From: Opisthorchis felineus
Taxonomy: Eukaryota > Platyhelminthes > Trematoda > Opisthorchiida > Opisthorchiidae
Assembly: GCA_004794785.1 (NCBI GenBank)
Contig: SJOL01008389.1
Location: 374,385-438,384 of the forward strand
Length of the DNA: 64,000 nt
Direction of reading: 5' to 3'
Both the position numbers and the translations under genes were made by a program. How positions within the stretch are numbered: the first letter of the stretch is position 1; each line of letters begins with the position of its first letter. Below are positions 37,958 through 49,133 of this stretch, one piece after another. The notes beneath the pieces are model-generated. The model made no database searches, was not told where the DNA came from, and worked only from the letters and a program-made list of their open reading frames with translations.

Positions 37958-39830
37958 AAGTGATTCTTATTTCGGGAAAACTGTTATATTTTTGAAGGAA
38001 GGCAAAACAGTTATGGAAGGAGGGACCGGTACTACTTCGTTATTTGACATCTTGCCACTGCGTTGGCATCACCGAAGAACAAGGCGTTAATCATGTTTGC
38101 TGCGTTTTCATAACGCAAAAACGGAAATGACGATTTCATCCACCTGTGTGTAAGTTTTTAGAGTTTCTATGAGGCATAGTGTGGTTTACTTTCAAGTATG
38201 TCGGCTAATAGCCTTGGTGACAGTTTCATAAAAAGCTATAGAAAGAGTGAGATGAAACTCAATGTTTTAGTTGAGGTATACCTGTAACGGAATTGCTCCC
38301 ACGTTTTCTAAGATGGTCCGTCATATCAAAGTGATGTCCGGCGAAATGCAGATCAAGGAAAACTACTGAATTTGTTCCTGCTGATCTTACAGTCTCATAA
38401 TCATTTGAGAAATGAGAAATTAGGCGGAGTTGTCGGGGTTAAAATATTAATATTTTTCGTGCTCCTAAATGTGAGATAATGCAGCAGGGCATTCGAAGTG
38501 AGAACAAACTTCCTGTCGATGCATGCACGAATCTACAGAGCGCATAAATTCCCTCAGTTCGGGCCCTCAGACATCAAAAGCTGAGGCATTTGACTACCCA
38601 ATTTTGATTCTGACCCTGGTTTGAAACAAGAATTGCTTCGTGTTCTCGCCGAGCATTTGAGAACATCACGCCAAAAGAACGGGCATAAAAACGATTTGGG
38701 GCTGCAGACCGAAAATTACCAAAGCTTTTTTAAACCAATGATCATGGTGAAATTCCACCTTCCCCCAGTAGGAATGAGCATTTTGTTATGTGGTGCGTTC
38801 GGCATATACCCTGACAAAACCCGGTGCAACTGACGGAAATGAAAGTTTTGCTGAAAGCATTATGAATCCGATCACTTGGTTGATATGCAAGCAAGGGACG
38901 TGAGCGGAAATAACAAACGAATTGCGGCGTACGTTCAGAATCTTAGGATGTTTACCATAATTTTTCCTTATCTGTCTTGCAAGAGATAACCAATGTCTAG
39001 TTAAATTGCGTACGTCAAAAGCCACGAAAAACCGCTGTTTAATTTTGTAGGGTGTTTCTTACTGTACCATGACTTACAGTAGTTGTTTAGGGAAAATTGT
39101 GCCTCCGAACAAAAACCGTTTTCATGTAGGGGAGTATTTGCTCTAAAACCTGGAGTATATTTAGGGGATGAGTGCCATCTTTTAAGGCTTCATAAATTTG
39201 TAGCAAAAGCTTAGTATCCGAATCGGAGCTATCCTCCAACAGTGGTTAAACCAATAGGTGCCTGCGTATGACAGAAAGGCCGCAGACGATTTGCACTGAA
39301 TTTACTTTGGCGCTCCAGGTGAGCCCTTGGCGCCGATGTTGACCGAAGAAATAAGATGGGCGGGCAAATGTGTAGAAGCCCTTTGCAGGCCATCGGCCAG
39401 TGTAAACATGACGACAAAGCTGTGGATCAACGGCAGGCTATGTGTTGTTTGTCATCGAGGTAATGATGTGATCCGCCAGTTTCTTTAAGTTTCAAAATAA
39501 TGCTCAATCCCCCCCACCCAGCATAGCACCATAAAACAGGAGCCGCCCACTAACACACTGCCAGGTTGGTAAAAAACACTTGTGGTATTCCGATAACCTT
39601 AGGATTAACGACGTTGCCAGAAGAGGGATGTTATTATTGAGCAGACAGTCGTTAAAGAACTATGTCGGTTCCGTATGCCTACATTTAGCAGGTGAGTTAG
39701 TGAGTGCGCAGGTGACCCACAAGGTTGACCTTACTACGGCGCTTGCATCCGCAACTCCACGCAGTCATTGCTGCACTGGGAACATTAGGCCGATTCCTAA
39801 ATGCTCGCTTGTATTGCGACGTGTGGTGCC
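37958..39830. other. No recognisable gene
   Basis: I see nothing that I can support. Confidence 0.5.
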
Positions 39831-40810
39831 TCAAAGCTTCTCACACCTCCTTGAGTAGCCAGTCTTTGTCCCCTTATGTTGAGTGGTTTTTGGTCTGTTC
39901 GCCAAGCTTGGCAGTAAGATTGCAAATGTTTCATCGTCAGTGGAGGTGACATCGTCAGTGCGGGGCTGAGTGGATAAATTCCTATGCTTCTGCCTGTGCC
40001 TAAATAGTTTTAAAACAGTATCTAATAGCTCCAAAGTGATTTGTTGTTCCGAGGTGGCCTTCACGTAATTTGGTTCATCAGCTTGGAATCTGAGTTACGT
40101 TGTGAACTCACTGCCCTGTATCTGGTTGGTTCATTTGATACCTTCAATTCGACAGTTCTGTCCCTCCGTTAGGGTTTGGCCGTTTCCTTCCAGCTTTGTG
40201 GTCCGATGTTGTTCCACTTGACTGGATGTTTAATACCTTTCTTTCTTTGATCTGGTTGTTCGTCAGGTTGTGTGTTTCCCCATATGATTTAGAGTCTCGT
40301 AAATGTCTAATGCATTAATTCGTAGCGGCTGACAGACTGGGTCGATACTGATGTGTTCATTGATCAATTTTTGTGTGGAGTATCACGCCCTAGCAAACGC
40401 CCGCTAAAGTTTTCTTCTTGCGCAAGCAAGTATTTGAGCATCATCCCAATTAAAGTGATGTCCCTGTCTGTCTTCATGAACTGAAACAAGTGACATTGGA
40501 TCATGTCTTCTGCTGCCAAGCCTGTGTTCGTGTATTATGATAGCAAGTTTTTTTCCACTGTGGCCACCATAGTATTTGTCGCGGTCGTTACGTTGAAGTT
40601 TGTGGATCACTGTCGTCTTCTTCACTGCATCCAGTCTTCCTTTTGATTTCAAGAGGGCTCTCAATATGTTCACAGGCTTTTTGGCTACTGATACTCCATG
40701 TGGCCGTAAATGTCTTGCAGTCAATTCCGCGAATTTTTTATAAACGGGAACGTAATCCTTCTTTGTTCGGTTTGGTTGTGTTTGGTCGTGTTGACAAAGT
40801 AGCTTGGCGT
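39831..40810 (-). mobile_element. Penelope-like element 2, 3' part (GIY-YIG region)
   Basis: At 40404-40760 the minus strand encodes VPVYKKFAELTARHLRPHG, then a GIY-YIG endonuclease relic with KYYGGHSGKK and IIHEHRLGSRRHD, ending DDAQILACARRKL. The pair of cysteines expected just before the Tyr is changed to Arg-x-x-Arg, and the Arg before 'xxHEH' is Ile, so the nuclease is probably inactive. The tail at 39831-40064 encodes RTDDVTSTDDETFA, which lines up with RTDDVSSYGDETFA in the tail of PLE-1; the two are the same family. No convincing RT domain is visible upstream (40.8-41.3 kb), so this copy looks 5'-truncated. Confidence 0.78.
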
Positions 40811-43444
40811 TGATTTAGTAAGCACCTCCATATGAAGTTTCTTGAGTACCAGGTTGAGCATCAGGTTTTTCCATGATCGAAAATGGAAGTGAAAGTTTTT
40901 AAAATATACCTGAAGGTCGCCCTAGTAGCAGAAATTTGGGCGTGCCGATGATGGTCTCTATTCTTCAGCTGACTGTAGACATGTCACGGCCCAAACGAGA
41001 GAAGAATGTTAAACTGTAGTGAGATTTTTGGTAGCCATTAGTAGGTAACGTATACTAACATGCATTTGACCACCATATTTAAATGGCAAAGTTATCTGAG
41101 GGAGCATCAGTACCATGGGCTGCGCAATGCAGTTGCCTCACACATTCCCAAGAAAAGTTTAAACTCGTCTCTGGATTTACTTTGGGTCTTATCACCGTCC
41201 TAACATCGCTATAGTCGACCTTAAACCGTAGTACAGTCTTGAGCAGAACAGTTACGTTAAGTGACACAGGACTGATAAGAACTGAGGACATACGCCTACA
41301 GGAGCACATATTGATTTTTGTGGGTTCACCCCTCTTGAACTGGCTGTTGATGCGTTCTATCCCGAATTGTCGTGTGTGTGGAGTTCATCAAAATATCTCA
41401 GTATTTACTGGATTACTAAGAATTTAATTTCGTTGCGTCCCCCAATGCCGAGCTCCTTCTCATGTTCCTCCGTAGTAGGTAATTTCTAGTATACTGGACA
41501 GGTATATTCGACTGGTTAATACAACTGTAACTGAAATACACCGGTTACAATGATTGCATGAATGCATATTTGGTAATGAACAACACGGTTTAAGAAGCTG
41601 ATATTTAGTTCACTTGACCGGGGTCATTTAAGAACCGGGGTTTGTCGACCAACGCAAAGTCAATGTTTTCGCGCGGTGCTTTTGATTACACAGGATTGGT
41701 TAGTGTGCTTGAATGACTTCGTCTCTGAACTTTCGCATGTCTTTGTCTAACGGTCTTGGGATGGTATGACGCACGAGACCTAACGCTGAATGACTCAGCT
41801 GGATTGATCCAGGTGAGATGTGGTCGCGTTCATCACGTGTTTCGTATGTCCGCCTCCAGTGCGTGATATCACGGGCCCACCAACTCTTTGGGGTAGGAGA
41901 CCAGCCGTCCTACCGTCTTAGCTTGCGCAACACTCGAAAGATAATGAACGTATTAACATGGAATATTCGTTGACAGGCATCTTATCTCCCACGTTTTTGT
42001 TGGGCAGTCGACCACAAATGGGTGGAAACTTAGTTGAGCTTCTTCAGGCGTTTTACTGACTGAGATGGTTGGTTTCACTTGATTTTTTCAGAAGGGCAGT
42101 CGCTCTGGAAAGCTAGCTTAGTACAGATAAGCACCTTCAGGACTAAGGGATTTCTGTGTTCTATTGTCCTAAGTAATTTTTCACAACCACCTCCGGGTAT
42201 CCGTTATCTACCAAATTTTGCCATGTGCACATCTATTCTATATCCACTGAATAATACGCAAAGATGCTACTGGATTTTATCGAAAGGTTATTTTCGTCAT
42301 AGACATTCCCTTTCGGAGAATTCTGGCTAAAAATGTCCTACTTCCTGAATTCGTAAAAGATCGCCGTCGGCAAATAAGCGGGAAGGAACACAACCTCGAA
42401 GGACTGTTTATAAAGCCATAGAGTGACGAACGGTGTCACCCCTGGTATACCCCAGTCACCAAAAAAGAACATGAATCACCAAACACTGATATGCATATGA
42501 AAGTAGGTTGAACGTTCCTCCAGAATTCTGTTTGTCCATATACTTCACTGAGTATCCCAGCGTACGCGTGCTTCTGTCTCATTGTTTCAGGCAACGTGAA
42601 ATCTTAAATTCCTGTTTTTAGTTGTCACCAAAGGGAATCGAAAAATTGGTCAATCCACCCCAAGTTCCTGCACGCTATTGTGGCGCAAGAACACCTTTCA
42701 GTGGAGCTCATATTGTACCGAGAAGACAGACTGTCAGATCAACTGTTGATTGAGACTAATCAAACGGAACCACCGACAAATCGGTTTACATATGGGCAAA
42801 ATTCTTACACATTAATCACTGATGACGTGTTCCTCCTTTGCAGCTTCCGTACATTTTGTGCAGTACTTCATCCGGGTGTCGTACTTGTCTCCCTAGAAGT
42901 TTGGATTGAGTTTTGTGAACTTTACTTCAGTTGCCGCCAACATTCCCACCTGCTGAGCTGCAGTTCTGAACCATATGATGCATCTTAGTAGCAGAATCAC
43001 TAAAACCGTAAGTGTTACGACCCCGAGTTCTTCCGCTGATAATCTGAGCAGTGTTACTCTCCGCGAGATAGTCGGATTACCCTGCGACCAACCGGTTTCG
43101 TTTGTCCCTTTTTTGATGGCTGGTTAGCCCACACCAATAACACTGAGAGACAACCAACTAATGCCTGGCAAAGGAGGACTTATTCGCCACCATTTTAGAG
43201 CCAACCAGTTGATATGAAATTATCTCTGACTTAGTGAATGTCCGTTCAATTCCGTCACTGAGTTGACTCGGCACTAGGAAGGTGGAGAAGAAAGGTCTAT
43301 GAACAGAGCAAAGCATCATTTTAATGTAAAGCGTTTAAGCTTCGTAAGTTTGCGTACGAATGAAATGGAATCAACTTCACAACAGAGGTCAGAAGTGTAC
43401 ATTAAAGAAATATAGATTAGTATATAATCACTATATAATCACTG
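40811..43444. other. No recognisable gene
   Basis: Nothing assigned. 41600-41990 is more GC-rich than its surroundings and could be an old unidentified repeat. The 102-codon ORF at 42680-42988 (+) is not recognised. Confidence 0.45.
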
Positions 43445-44290
43445 GGCAGCTGTATCAGTCCCAGTGGTCTCGCGAAAGATGATATTTCCATCCGGATTGG
43501 GAAGGCCAGAGCAGCTTTGTGAGCCAGCTTCACCTGTGGCGTAGATGTGACATCAGCTTATCCGTCAAGGGTCGAGTTTACAACGCTGCGGTGCAATCCA
43601 TATTACTATACGGATCAGAAACCTGGCCGCTGCGCGCCGAGAACTTCAAAATACTTTCAGTGTTTGACCATCGATGTCTTCGGAGCATTGCCGGAGTCTG
43701 GTGGGAACATCGGATCAGCATTGATGAAATACATCGAACGGTATTCGGAAGAAATAACTCGCCCACGACAGATGAACCGATCACACTGCATAAGTTGCAC
43801 TGGTTCGGCGACGCGCTCAGTATGCCAGTCGACCGACTCCCTCGAAGTGTTCTTTTAGCACAACCACGGGAAGGGTGGAAGCGAGCCAGGAGAGGTCAAA
43901 CAATGACTTGACAGCGAAGTATAAAAGCCATTACCGACAAACTCAGCTGCGCTGGTTACTGCCGTCTTCCTGGATGGGGACCCTGAGACGGGCTACATCA
44001 ATTGTCAGGGACATTGTCAGATATGGCCCAGTCGCGTCCTTAATGGTGCTCGTGCATCCAATCTATTGCTTTCAATGCATAGCTCCCTTCCCAATCCCCC
44101 CACTTAACAGTCCACTGAAAGTCCTGTCAGCTTCCGTTTCCAATACGCAGCTACCTACCCCACCTCCCCAAATCATCGGTGAACGAAACTGTGGCTGCTA
44201 CAACCACTGTACGACAATTACCCGGTTCTTACAGCTGATAATGATGATAATGACCAGCAGAAGAATAAAAGACGGAGTTCTAACTTGAGC
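43445..44290 (+). mobile_element. RTE-type non-LTR retrotransposon 3, 5'-truncated
   Basis: Only the C-terminal part of the RT polyprotein is present. Positions 43475-43911 stay in one frame: DISIRIGKARAAF, SVKGRVYNAAVQSILLYGSE, TWPLRAENFKILSVFDHRC, IAGVWWEHRISIDEIHR, NNSPTTDE, LHKLHWFGDALSMPVDRLPR. After a stop it continues in frame as QRSIKAITDKLS, then CRLPGWGP. It ends in a short TGATAATGATGATAATGA run (44235-44255), like the short tandem 3' tails of RTE elements. 5' truncation is normal for target-primed reverse transcription. It belongs to the same subfamily as element 2 and is better preserved. Confidence 0.9.
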
Positions 44291-45584
44291 ACTGCGAAGG
44301 AAGAATTGCAGGTTTATGTTTGTAATGAACGCTAAAACAGATTTTTCAGAATATTACACACATCTCAGAGTCAAAAACCCCTGTTGAACAAAATCAAGGA
44401 GAACTGGTGAAAGGTCACTGGATGTGTGCAAACGACATGTATCCAATAAAACGTACTATTATAGGCAACAGTCTCAGCTGCATTGTGATTTCTCCCGTTG
44501 GCCCCAACTCAATTTACAAGTGAGTGTTTACTGCCACACGTGTTGGAGTTCGAGGAGGAAATACGTTTCAAAGAGATTCGAGGACTAGGCCTAATTGATG
44601 AGCTTCAAGATAGGTAAAACTCGCAGTGAAGTATCCAGAGATTCCATCAGCAGTCACCCTTTTGCCTGCAAGCCCAATTCACTGAATAAGATTAAACGTT
44701 TTGAAAATCAGCTTTTTCTCGAAGGTTGCATTAAGGCCAACATATTGACTTCAAGTGGAATGGATATATTAGACGGAAGAGTCCTCAGACTTAGGCCGCA
44801 GAAGTAAAGCCAGCAATCACCAAACTATTCAACTGCCGTCTGTAACCGGAGGTTTTGCAAAGATTCCAACATATTTCTTGATTTATAACCAAAAATAAAT
44901 ATTTTATATATGTTACCAGTCATCATGTTTCGGAAAAGCTCCGGCAGAAATGTTCACCCCATCTATTTCCATAGATGTCTTACACGTCATATAATAACGA
45001 AATGGTCGTCTGGTTGCATGCTCGTTCGATAGAAATCATTTAATGTGCTGTCCTCTGCGACTGGCTGTCATGAATTCAAATTGGTCTGGGTTGCGCAAGC
45101 ATAAGTTTTGCCGAGAGCAGGGCCCACACTGAAGTTTTTCTGAAGTGCCATTGTTTCGAGTTGGCTTCCGTCGTCACCCGTTATTTTCCGTCGTATATCC
45201 CTGCTCGTAGCACGGTCGTCCTCCCCCACAATTTCGGTCGTGTATCGCACGGTGACGGGAGCTAGGCAGGCATCGATCTTTTGTTCCGTCGTTGCGCTAG
45301 CCATGCATTTGCACGTCACATGTGGCTTTGAGTTTTGTGTGAATGGCAGCGTGGGGCGCCAGCGTAAGTGAGGCAACACAGATGATTCGGGTAACTGATA
45401 TCCTGAAGGATAGGTATGTAGGAGAACAATATGATGAGCATATTTCCATGGCGTATATAAACAGAGCTGTTTTTAGACAGCTCGCCTTAAAGGAATAATC
45501 TAAAATACAGGTTGAACTGACAGCATAACCATACACTATAGACTTACTCTGGTAGGTTTCTGTACAACAAAATAATGAAAGGAT
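44291..45584. other. No recognisable gene
   Basis: Nothing assigned. The 103-codon ORF at 45068-45379 (-) has no recognised domain. Confidence 0.45.
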
Positions 45585-45851
45585 AAGAGAACAATATTTA
45601 ACATAATTTAATGAGCATGGTGTACATGAACAGGAAGTCGAGTGAGAGACGGCATTGGCAACCTGTCAAGGAACAGCAAGTTCAAGTCATTAATAGGATG
45701 ACATGAGTCTGTCAGTGCAAGAAGTGCTATGCTTGTGCGTGCACACACAACTCAGGTCATCCTATTGGTGATTTGAGCCAGTGCCGTCTCTCAGTCGACT
45801 TCCTGTTCATGTACACCATGCTCATTAAACTGTGTTAGATACTGCTCTCTT
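45585..45851. mobile_element. Fold-back (MITE-like) element, 267 bp
   Basis: Outer arms 45585-45658 and about 45778-45851 are inverted copies sharing TTTAATGAGCATGGTGTACA and TGAACAGGAAGTCGA. A second pair of inverted segments lies inside (45683-45707 and about 45751-45777, sharing AATAGGATGAC). The central 43 bp also holds a small hairpin around GTGCGTGCACAC. So the whole element can fold into one long stem. There is no ORF and I see no clear target-site duplication, so the mobilising transposase class cannot be named. Confidence 0.75.
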
Positions 45852-46224
45852 GGGCTTTGCAACTGTATGACTTGAAAAGACCTTGCCGAAAACATGTTCT
45901 TCAACTCATCTCTGTCCTTATTCTAAATGAGAATTTTCAGAATGAAAAGATGAGCTACTGGCCCAAAAACTTTTTAGTCTCCCGCCAGCCAAAATATGAC
46001 TTTTTTGTGGTCCCGTATCAGAATCGTCGTAATTTAAAAGGTGGCATTCCTTTCTTGGACTTCATACTTCGGAGTAAGAAAACATTCTAGTTATTCAACA
46101 GAAACAAATTCACGAAGTTGGTGATTTCGCCTTCAGTTGGGGTACTGACCGACTTTGAGTTCAAGGGCTCAAGGGCCACTCTCAAATGTTCCAAAAAAAT
46201 ATTCGACTGCTGACTACAGCTTTC

Positions 46225-46435
46225 GTGAATTACATTCAAGTAGAACATGACTTTGACGGAAACTCGGGGACTGCGTCTATCCGATGAGCCCAAAAAAAGA
46301 CCAAACCGGTTGTTGGTTGTAGAGTTCTCAGCAACTTTATGAGTGCTGTCCGTAATGGAATCATACTGCGGTTTCTCGTATATCTCGCCAACTGAAACCT
46401 GAGGTGGCCCTTGTGGAGCACATCAATTTCAAGAA
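46225..46435 (+). mobile_element. Decayed hammerhead-repeat copy
   Basis: Follows the unit in order: TTCAAGTAGAACATGA, TTTGACGGAAACTCGGGGAC, hammerhead relic (46260-46312), TTCTCAGCAACTTTATGAGT, then a degenerate form of the ATGAGGCGGCC segment. The core is broken: CTGATGA reads CCGATGA, stem II is lost and GAAA reads CAAA, though the palindromic ACCGGT remains. Confidence 0.75.
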
Positions 46436-48423
46436 AAGGATGAACCATTGACTTCTCCAGCATTCAGATGAGTATCTGGTGACAACCAAATTAGATTGGA
46501 AGTGAGATTACATCACGAATATGAAGGATTTACTTTTGCGAGCATCAGCGAAATCTGGCCCAACAACACACAAACAGGTACATGCCAGTGGATGATAGAA
46601 TACGTGAATATCTTTTCTAAGAATTCTATACGCATCCTGATTATTCAGACTTCATTATCAGACGTTTCAACCTTTCGTTCTCCACTGTGAATACAGCCAA
46701 CCCAATTATATCATATGCCAGCGTAGTCTAAATCCAGCTCTTGGTTTTCAAAAAAACATTTGGGAAATTAACCTGTCCTGTGTAGGAAATATCATAGGAA
46801 GTTGAAAGATCCTTTATGATGGATGAACTAACCAATTCGTGGTGCGAATTTCAACACCGGAATCTTGTACCTCAGTCGAGCTTGAGGATATTCCAAAGGA
46901 AACAATAGACTTTGTTGTAGATGTTGCGTCATCGTCTCAAACGACTTCTAATTATAGTAAGGATAAGCAGGAAAATTTTGAACGTTATTTGACATTACGG
47001 CCATCGCGTCTCCAAACGGTGAATTTGGAAACAACAGTTATATTCGCAGTTGTTATAAGAGTCTGCGTAGTTCACCTACATACTGCTGAAGATCAATAGC
47101 TCTTAGAATGTTTGGAGGTTGAAGGTGATCACGTAGAATGCACACTGATCTTTAATGGTGTCCAGAAATAGATGCAGTACATTCTAGTCATTCAGATGTA
47201 CCTTCGAACCTGTCAGATGTATAACAGCATATGAGATAAATGGATAGTAAAAGATAGGTAACAGATTCAAGATTCCCACCAGTTTGCATATCGTTAGTTC
47301 GGCTCTATAGCAGACCACGTTCATACACGATTTACTATAGCATCTCAGCACTGGTTACAAAAATGAGCGCTGTGCGTCCATTTTTCACTGACTGCAATAG
47401 TGTTTGTAGCTTCGACAATTCCTGCTGCACTCCACTGACGTTGAAGGTGAACAGAGCCTCATCAACCTGACTGAACACCACATCTCAAACCTCACTCAGT
47501 CCAGGATGTGGGTGGCTCACCCACTTCTCTATCGCCGACCAACAACAGTTCACCTCGACGTGTTGTATTGCTGTTGTTTCCCTCCCCTGATATATAAGGT
47601 ACACGCTTCGTTTTCTCACCCTGCAAAACGTGATAACTGGTTGCAACTGTCGCATGCCTGCACCAAATTTGCAGCTACTGAGTGACGTTTTCAGCTGGTC
47701 TGGACTAAGCTTTCTTACGCTCAGTTTTTCGGCATGTCAAAATGTTAGCTACGGTCAACGTTTCAATGAGCCATTCAGTTAACACTCACGCCTCGCTTTT
47801 TCCAATTATCCTCCCCCTAGAAACCCCACTATGGAGCAGCTGACTTTGGCCCTACCAATTAAACTTATTTGGATTTTACTCCCTGAGTTCTCACCGGGAC
47901 CTACGGACAAATAGTACCATCCCATTTTCAAGTCCCTGACACTGAATGGGGTGGGACCTCAAGGAACTTCCCTTAGTAGACAACCATCTTGCGCTTATCC
48001 CAGGCGTCCCAAAAGAAATATTTCCGCCGATCTTCACCCTCGTTCCTGGTCACTGTACATGTTTCAAGTAGAAGTTTCTGTCGTAAATTGTCCGTTGCAG
48101 CGTGAAACAGGCGACTTGCTTTCAATGTAGGCCGGATTGATTTATCATTTCCATGTGATACTTTTTAAACCCGTTTGCTCAAAGCTCGCTTTAGTTTGCC
48201 TAAATATTTATCCAACTTCATGTCACTTACGTGAGTCTCAACATACTGTGAAGAAAACACTGATAAATCACCCAACAGCTGTCACGGGAGGAAAATTTCC
48301 TAGCCACCCTCGGATCTAACTTCTATTTGGCGGCGACCTCAGGATAATCAATTCGAAACAAGCGGTGGTCCAGTGGCTGTCCAGTAGACTGCCACAAAAT
48401 CAACTGAAGATTTCGTGTAGGCG
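46436..48423. other. No recognisable gene
   Basis: The ORF at 46839-47099 (+) is acidic and Ser/Thr-rich but unrecognised. 47380-48100 is richer in C and could be an old, unidentified repeat. Confidence 0.4.
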
Positions 48424-48790
48424 TACATCATTACTCATAAGGTTGGTGAAAACTCTTTGGCAGCCCACGACCGGTTCTGCTCATCTTGGAGCTCATCAGG
48501 TAGGCGCAGTCCCTGGTTTCCGTCAAAAATATGTTCTACTTTCACCTGCCCCATAAGCCCCAAGAAGGGTGAAACCGGTCTTGGGCTGTCGAAGAGTTTT
48601 CATCAACCTTACGACTATTGATTTACGCCCATAAAATGTATTACGAGATCTCGAATATCTTACACAACTGAAACATGAGGCGGCCTGGTGCAGCACATTC
48701 ACTTAATTTAGAACACCATAAACAAGAGATTAAGCGGGGTTCCAGATGAGTCTCCTGTCAAAACCAAATTGGTATGCAGTTGAGTGTATA
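48424..48790. mobile_element. Hammerhead-repeat element, inverted dimer
   Basis: The left part (48424-48545) is the unit on the minus strand, with a hammerhead at 48459-48511. CTGATGA, stem II (GCTC/GAGC), helix I strand GACTGCGCCTAC and ACCGGTC are all present, but GAAA reads AGAA. The right part (48546-48790) is the unit on the plus strand: CCCCAAGAAGGGTGAAACCGG is intact while CTGATGA reads CATAAG, followed by the ATGAGGCGGCCTGGTGCAGC segment and the unit's end. This is the same architecture as 10450-10858, but with the junction at a different point. I found no convincing target-site duplication. Confidence 0.8.
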
Positions 48791-49098
48791 AGTCGAATGG
48801 TAAATTTTCTTCGCCGCTTGGAGCTGCAACGCTTTGCCCACTTGTCTTCGAAGTGGCACACGTGCTACTTATCCGTTAGTTAGTAGTCTGCGTTGACGTT
48901 ACCTTTTGCGACTGCAACGGCAATGCATCGGTGTCAGTCCGAAATACGCACATAATTTCAAATGAAAAAAATTCATGATTGTGGAATCAAAGAAGATATG
49001 TAGACTTTTATTCGAACAGTAGCCACAATTTTCGGGTAACGATTAAATTAGTCATTTCTTCTGGTGTTTTTCTCATCTTATCTCCATATACCTTTCAG
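48791..49098. other. No recognisable gene
   Basis: Nothing assigned. Confidence 0.5.
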
Positions 49099-49131
49099 GA
49101 TGTTTGGGCATGTGTGAGGAATATGCTATCG
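49099..49131 (+). CDS. Candidate 33-nt micro-exon, unknown product
   Basis: GATGTTTGG...GCTATCG lies between a pyrimidine-rich acceptor (ATACCTTTCAG ending 49098) and a donor GTAAGA (GT at 49132-49133). It is exactly 11 codons in length and encodes DVWACVRNMLS in the first frame. Micro-exons divisible by three are common in parasitic flatworms. There is no partner exon or homology to confirm it. Confidence 0.2.
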
Positions 49132-49133
49132 GT

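Noticed and set aside
43080..43135. CCGGTTTCG followed by TTTGATGGCTGG on the minus strand as a hammerhead
   Set aside because: The core boxes do not line up and the sequence around it does not match the 309-bp unit.
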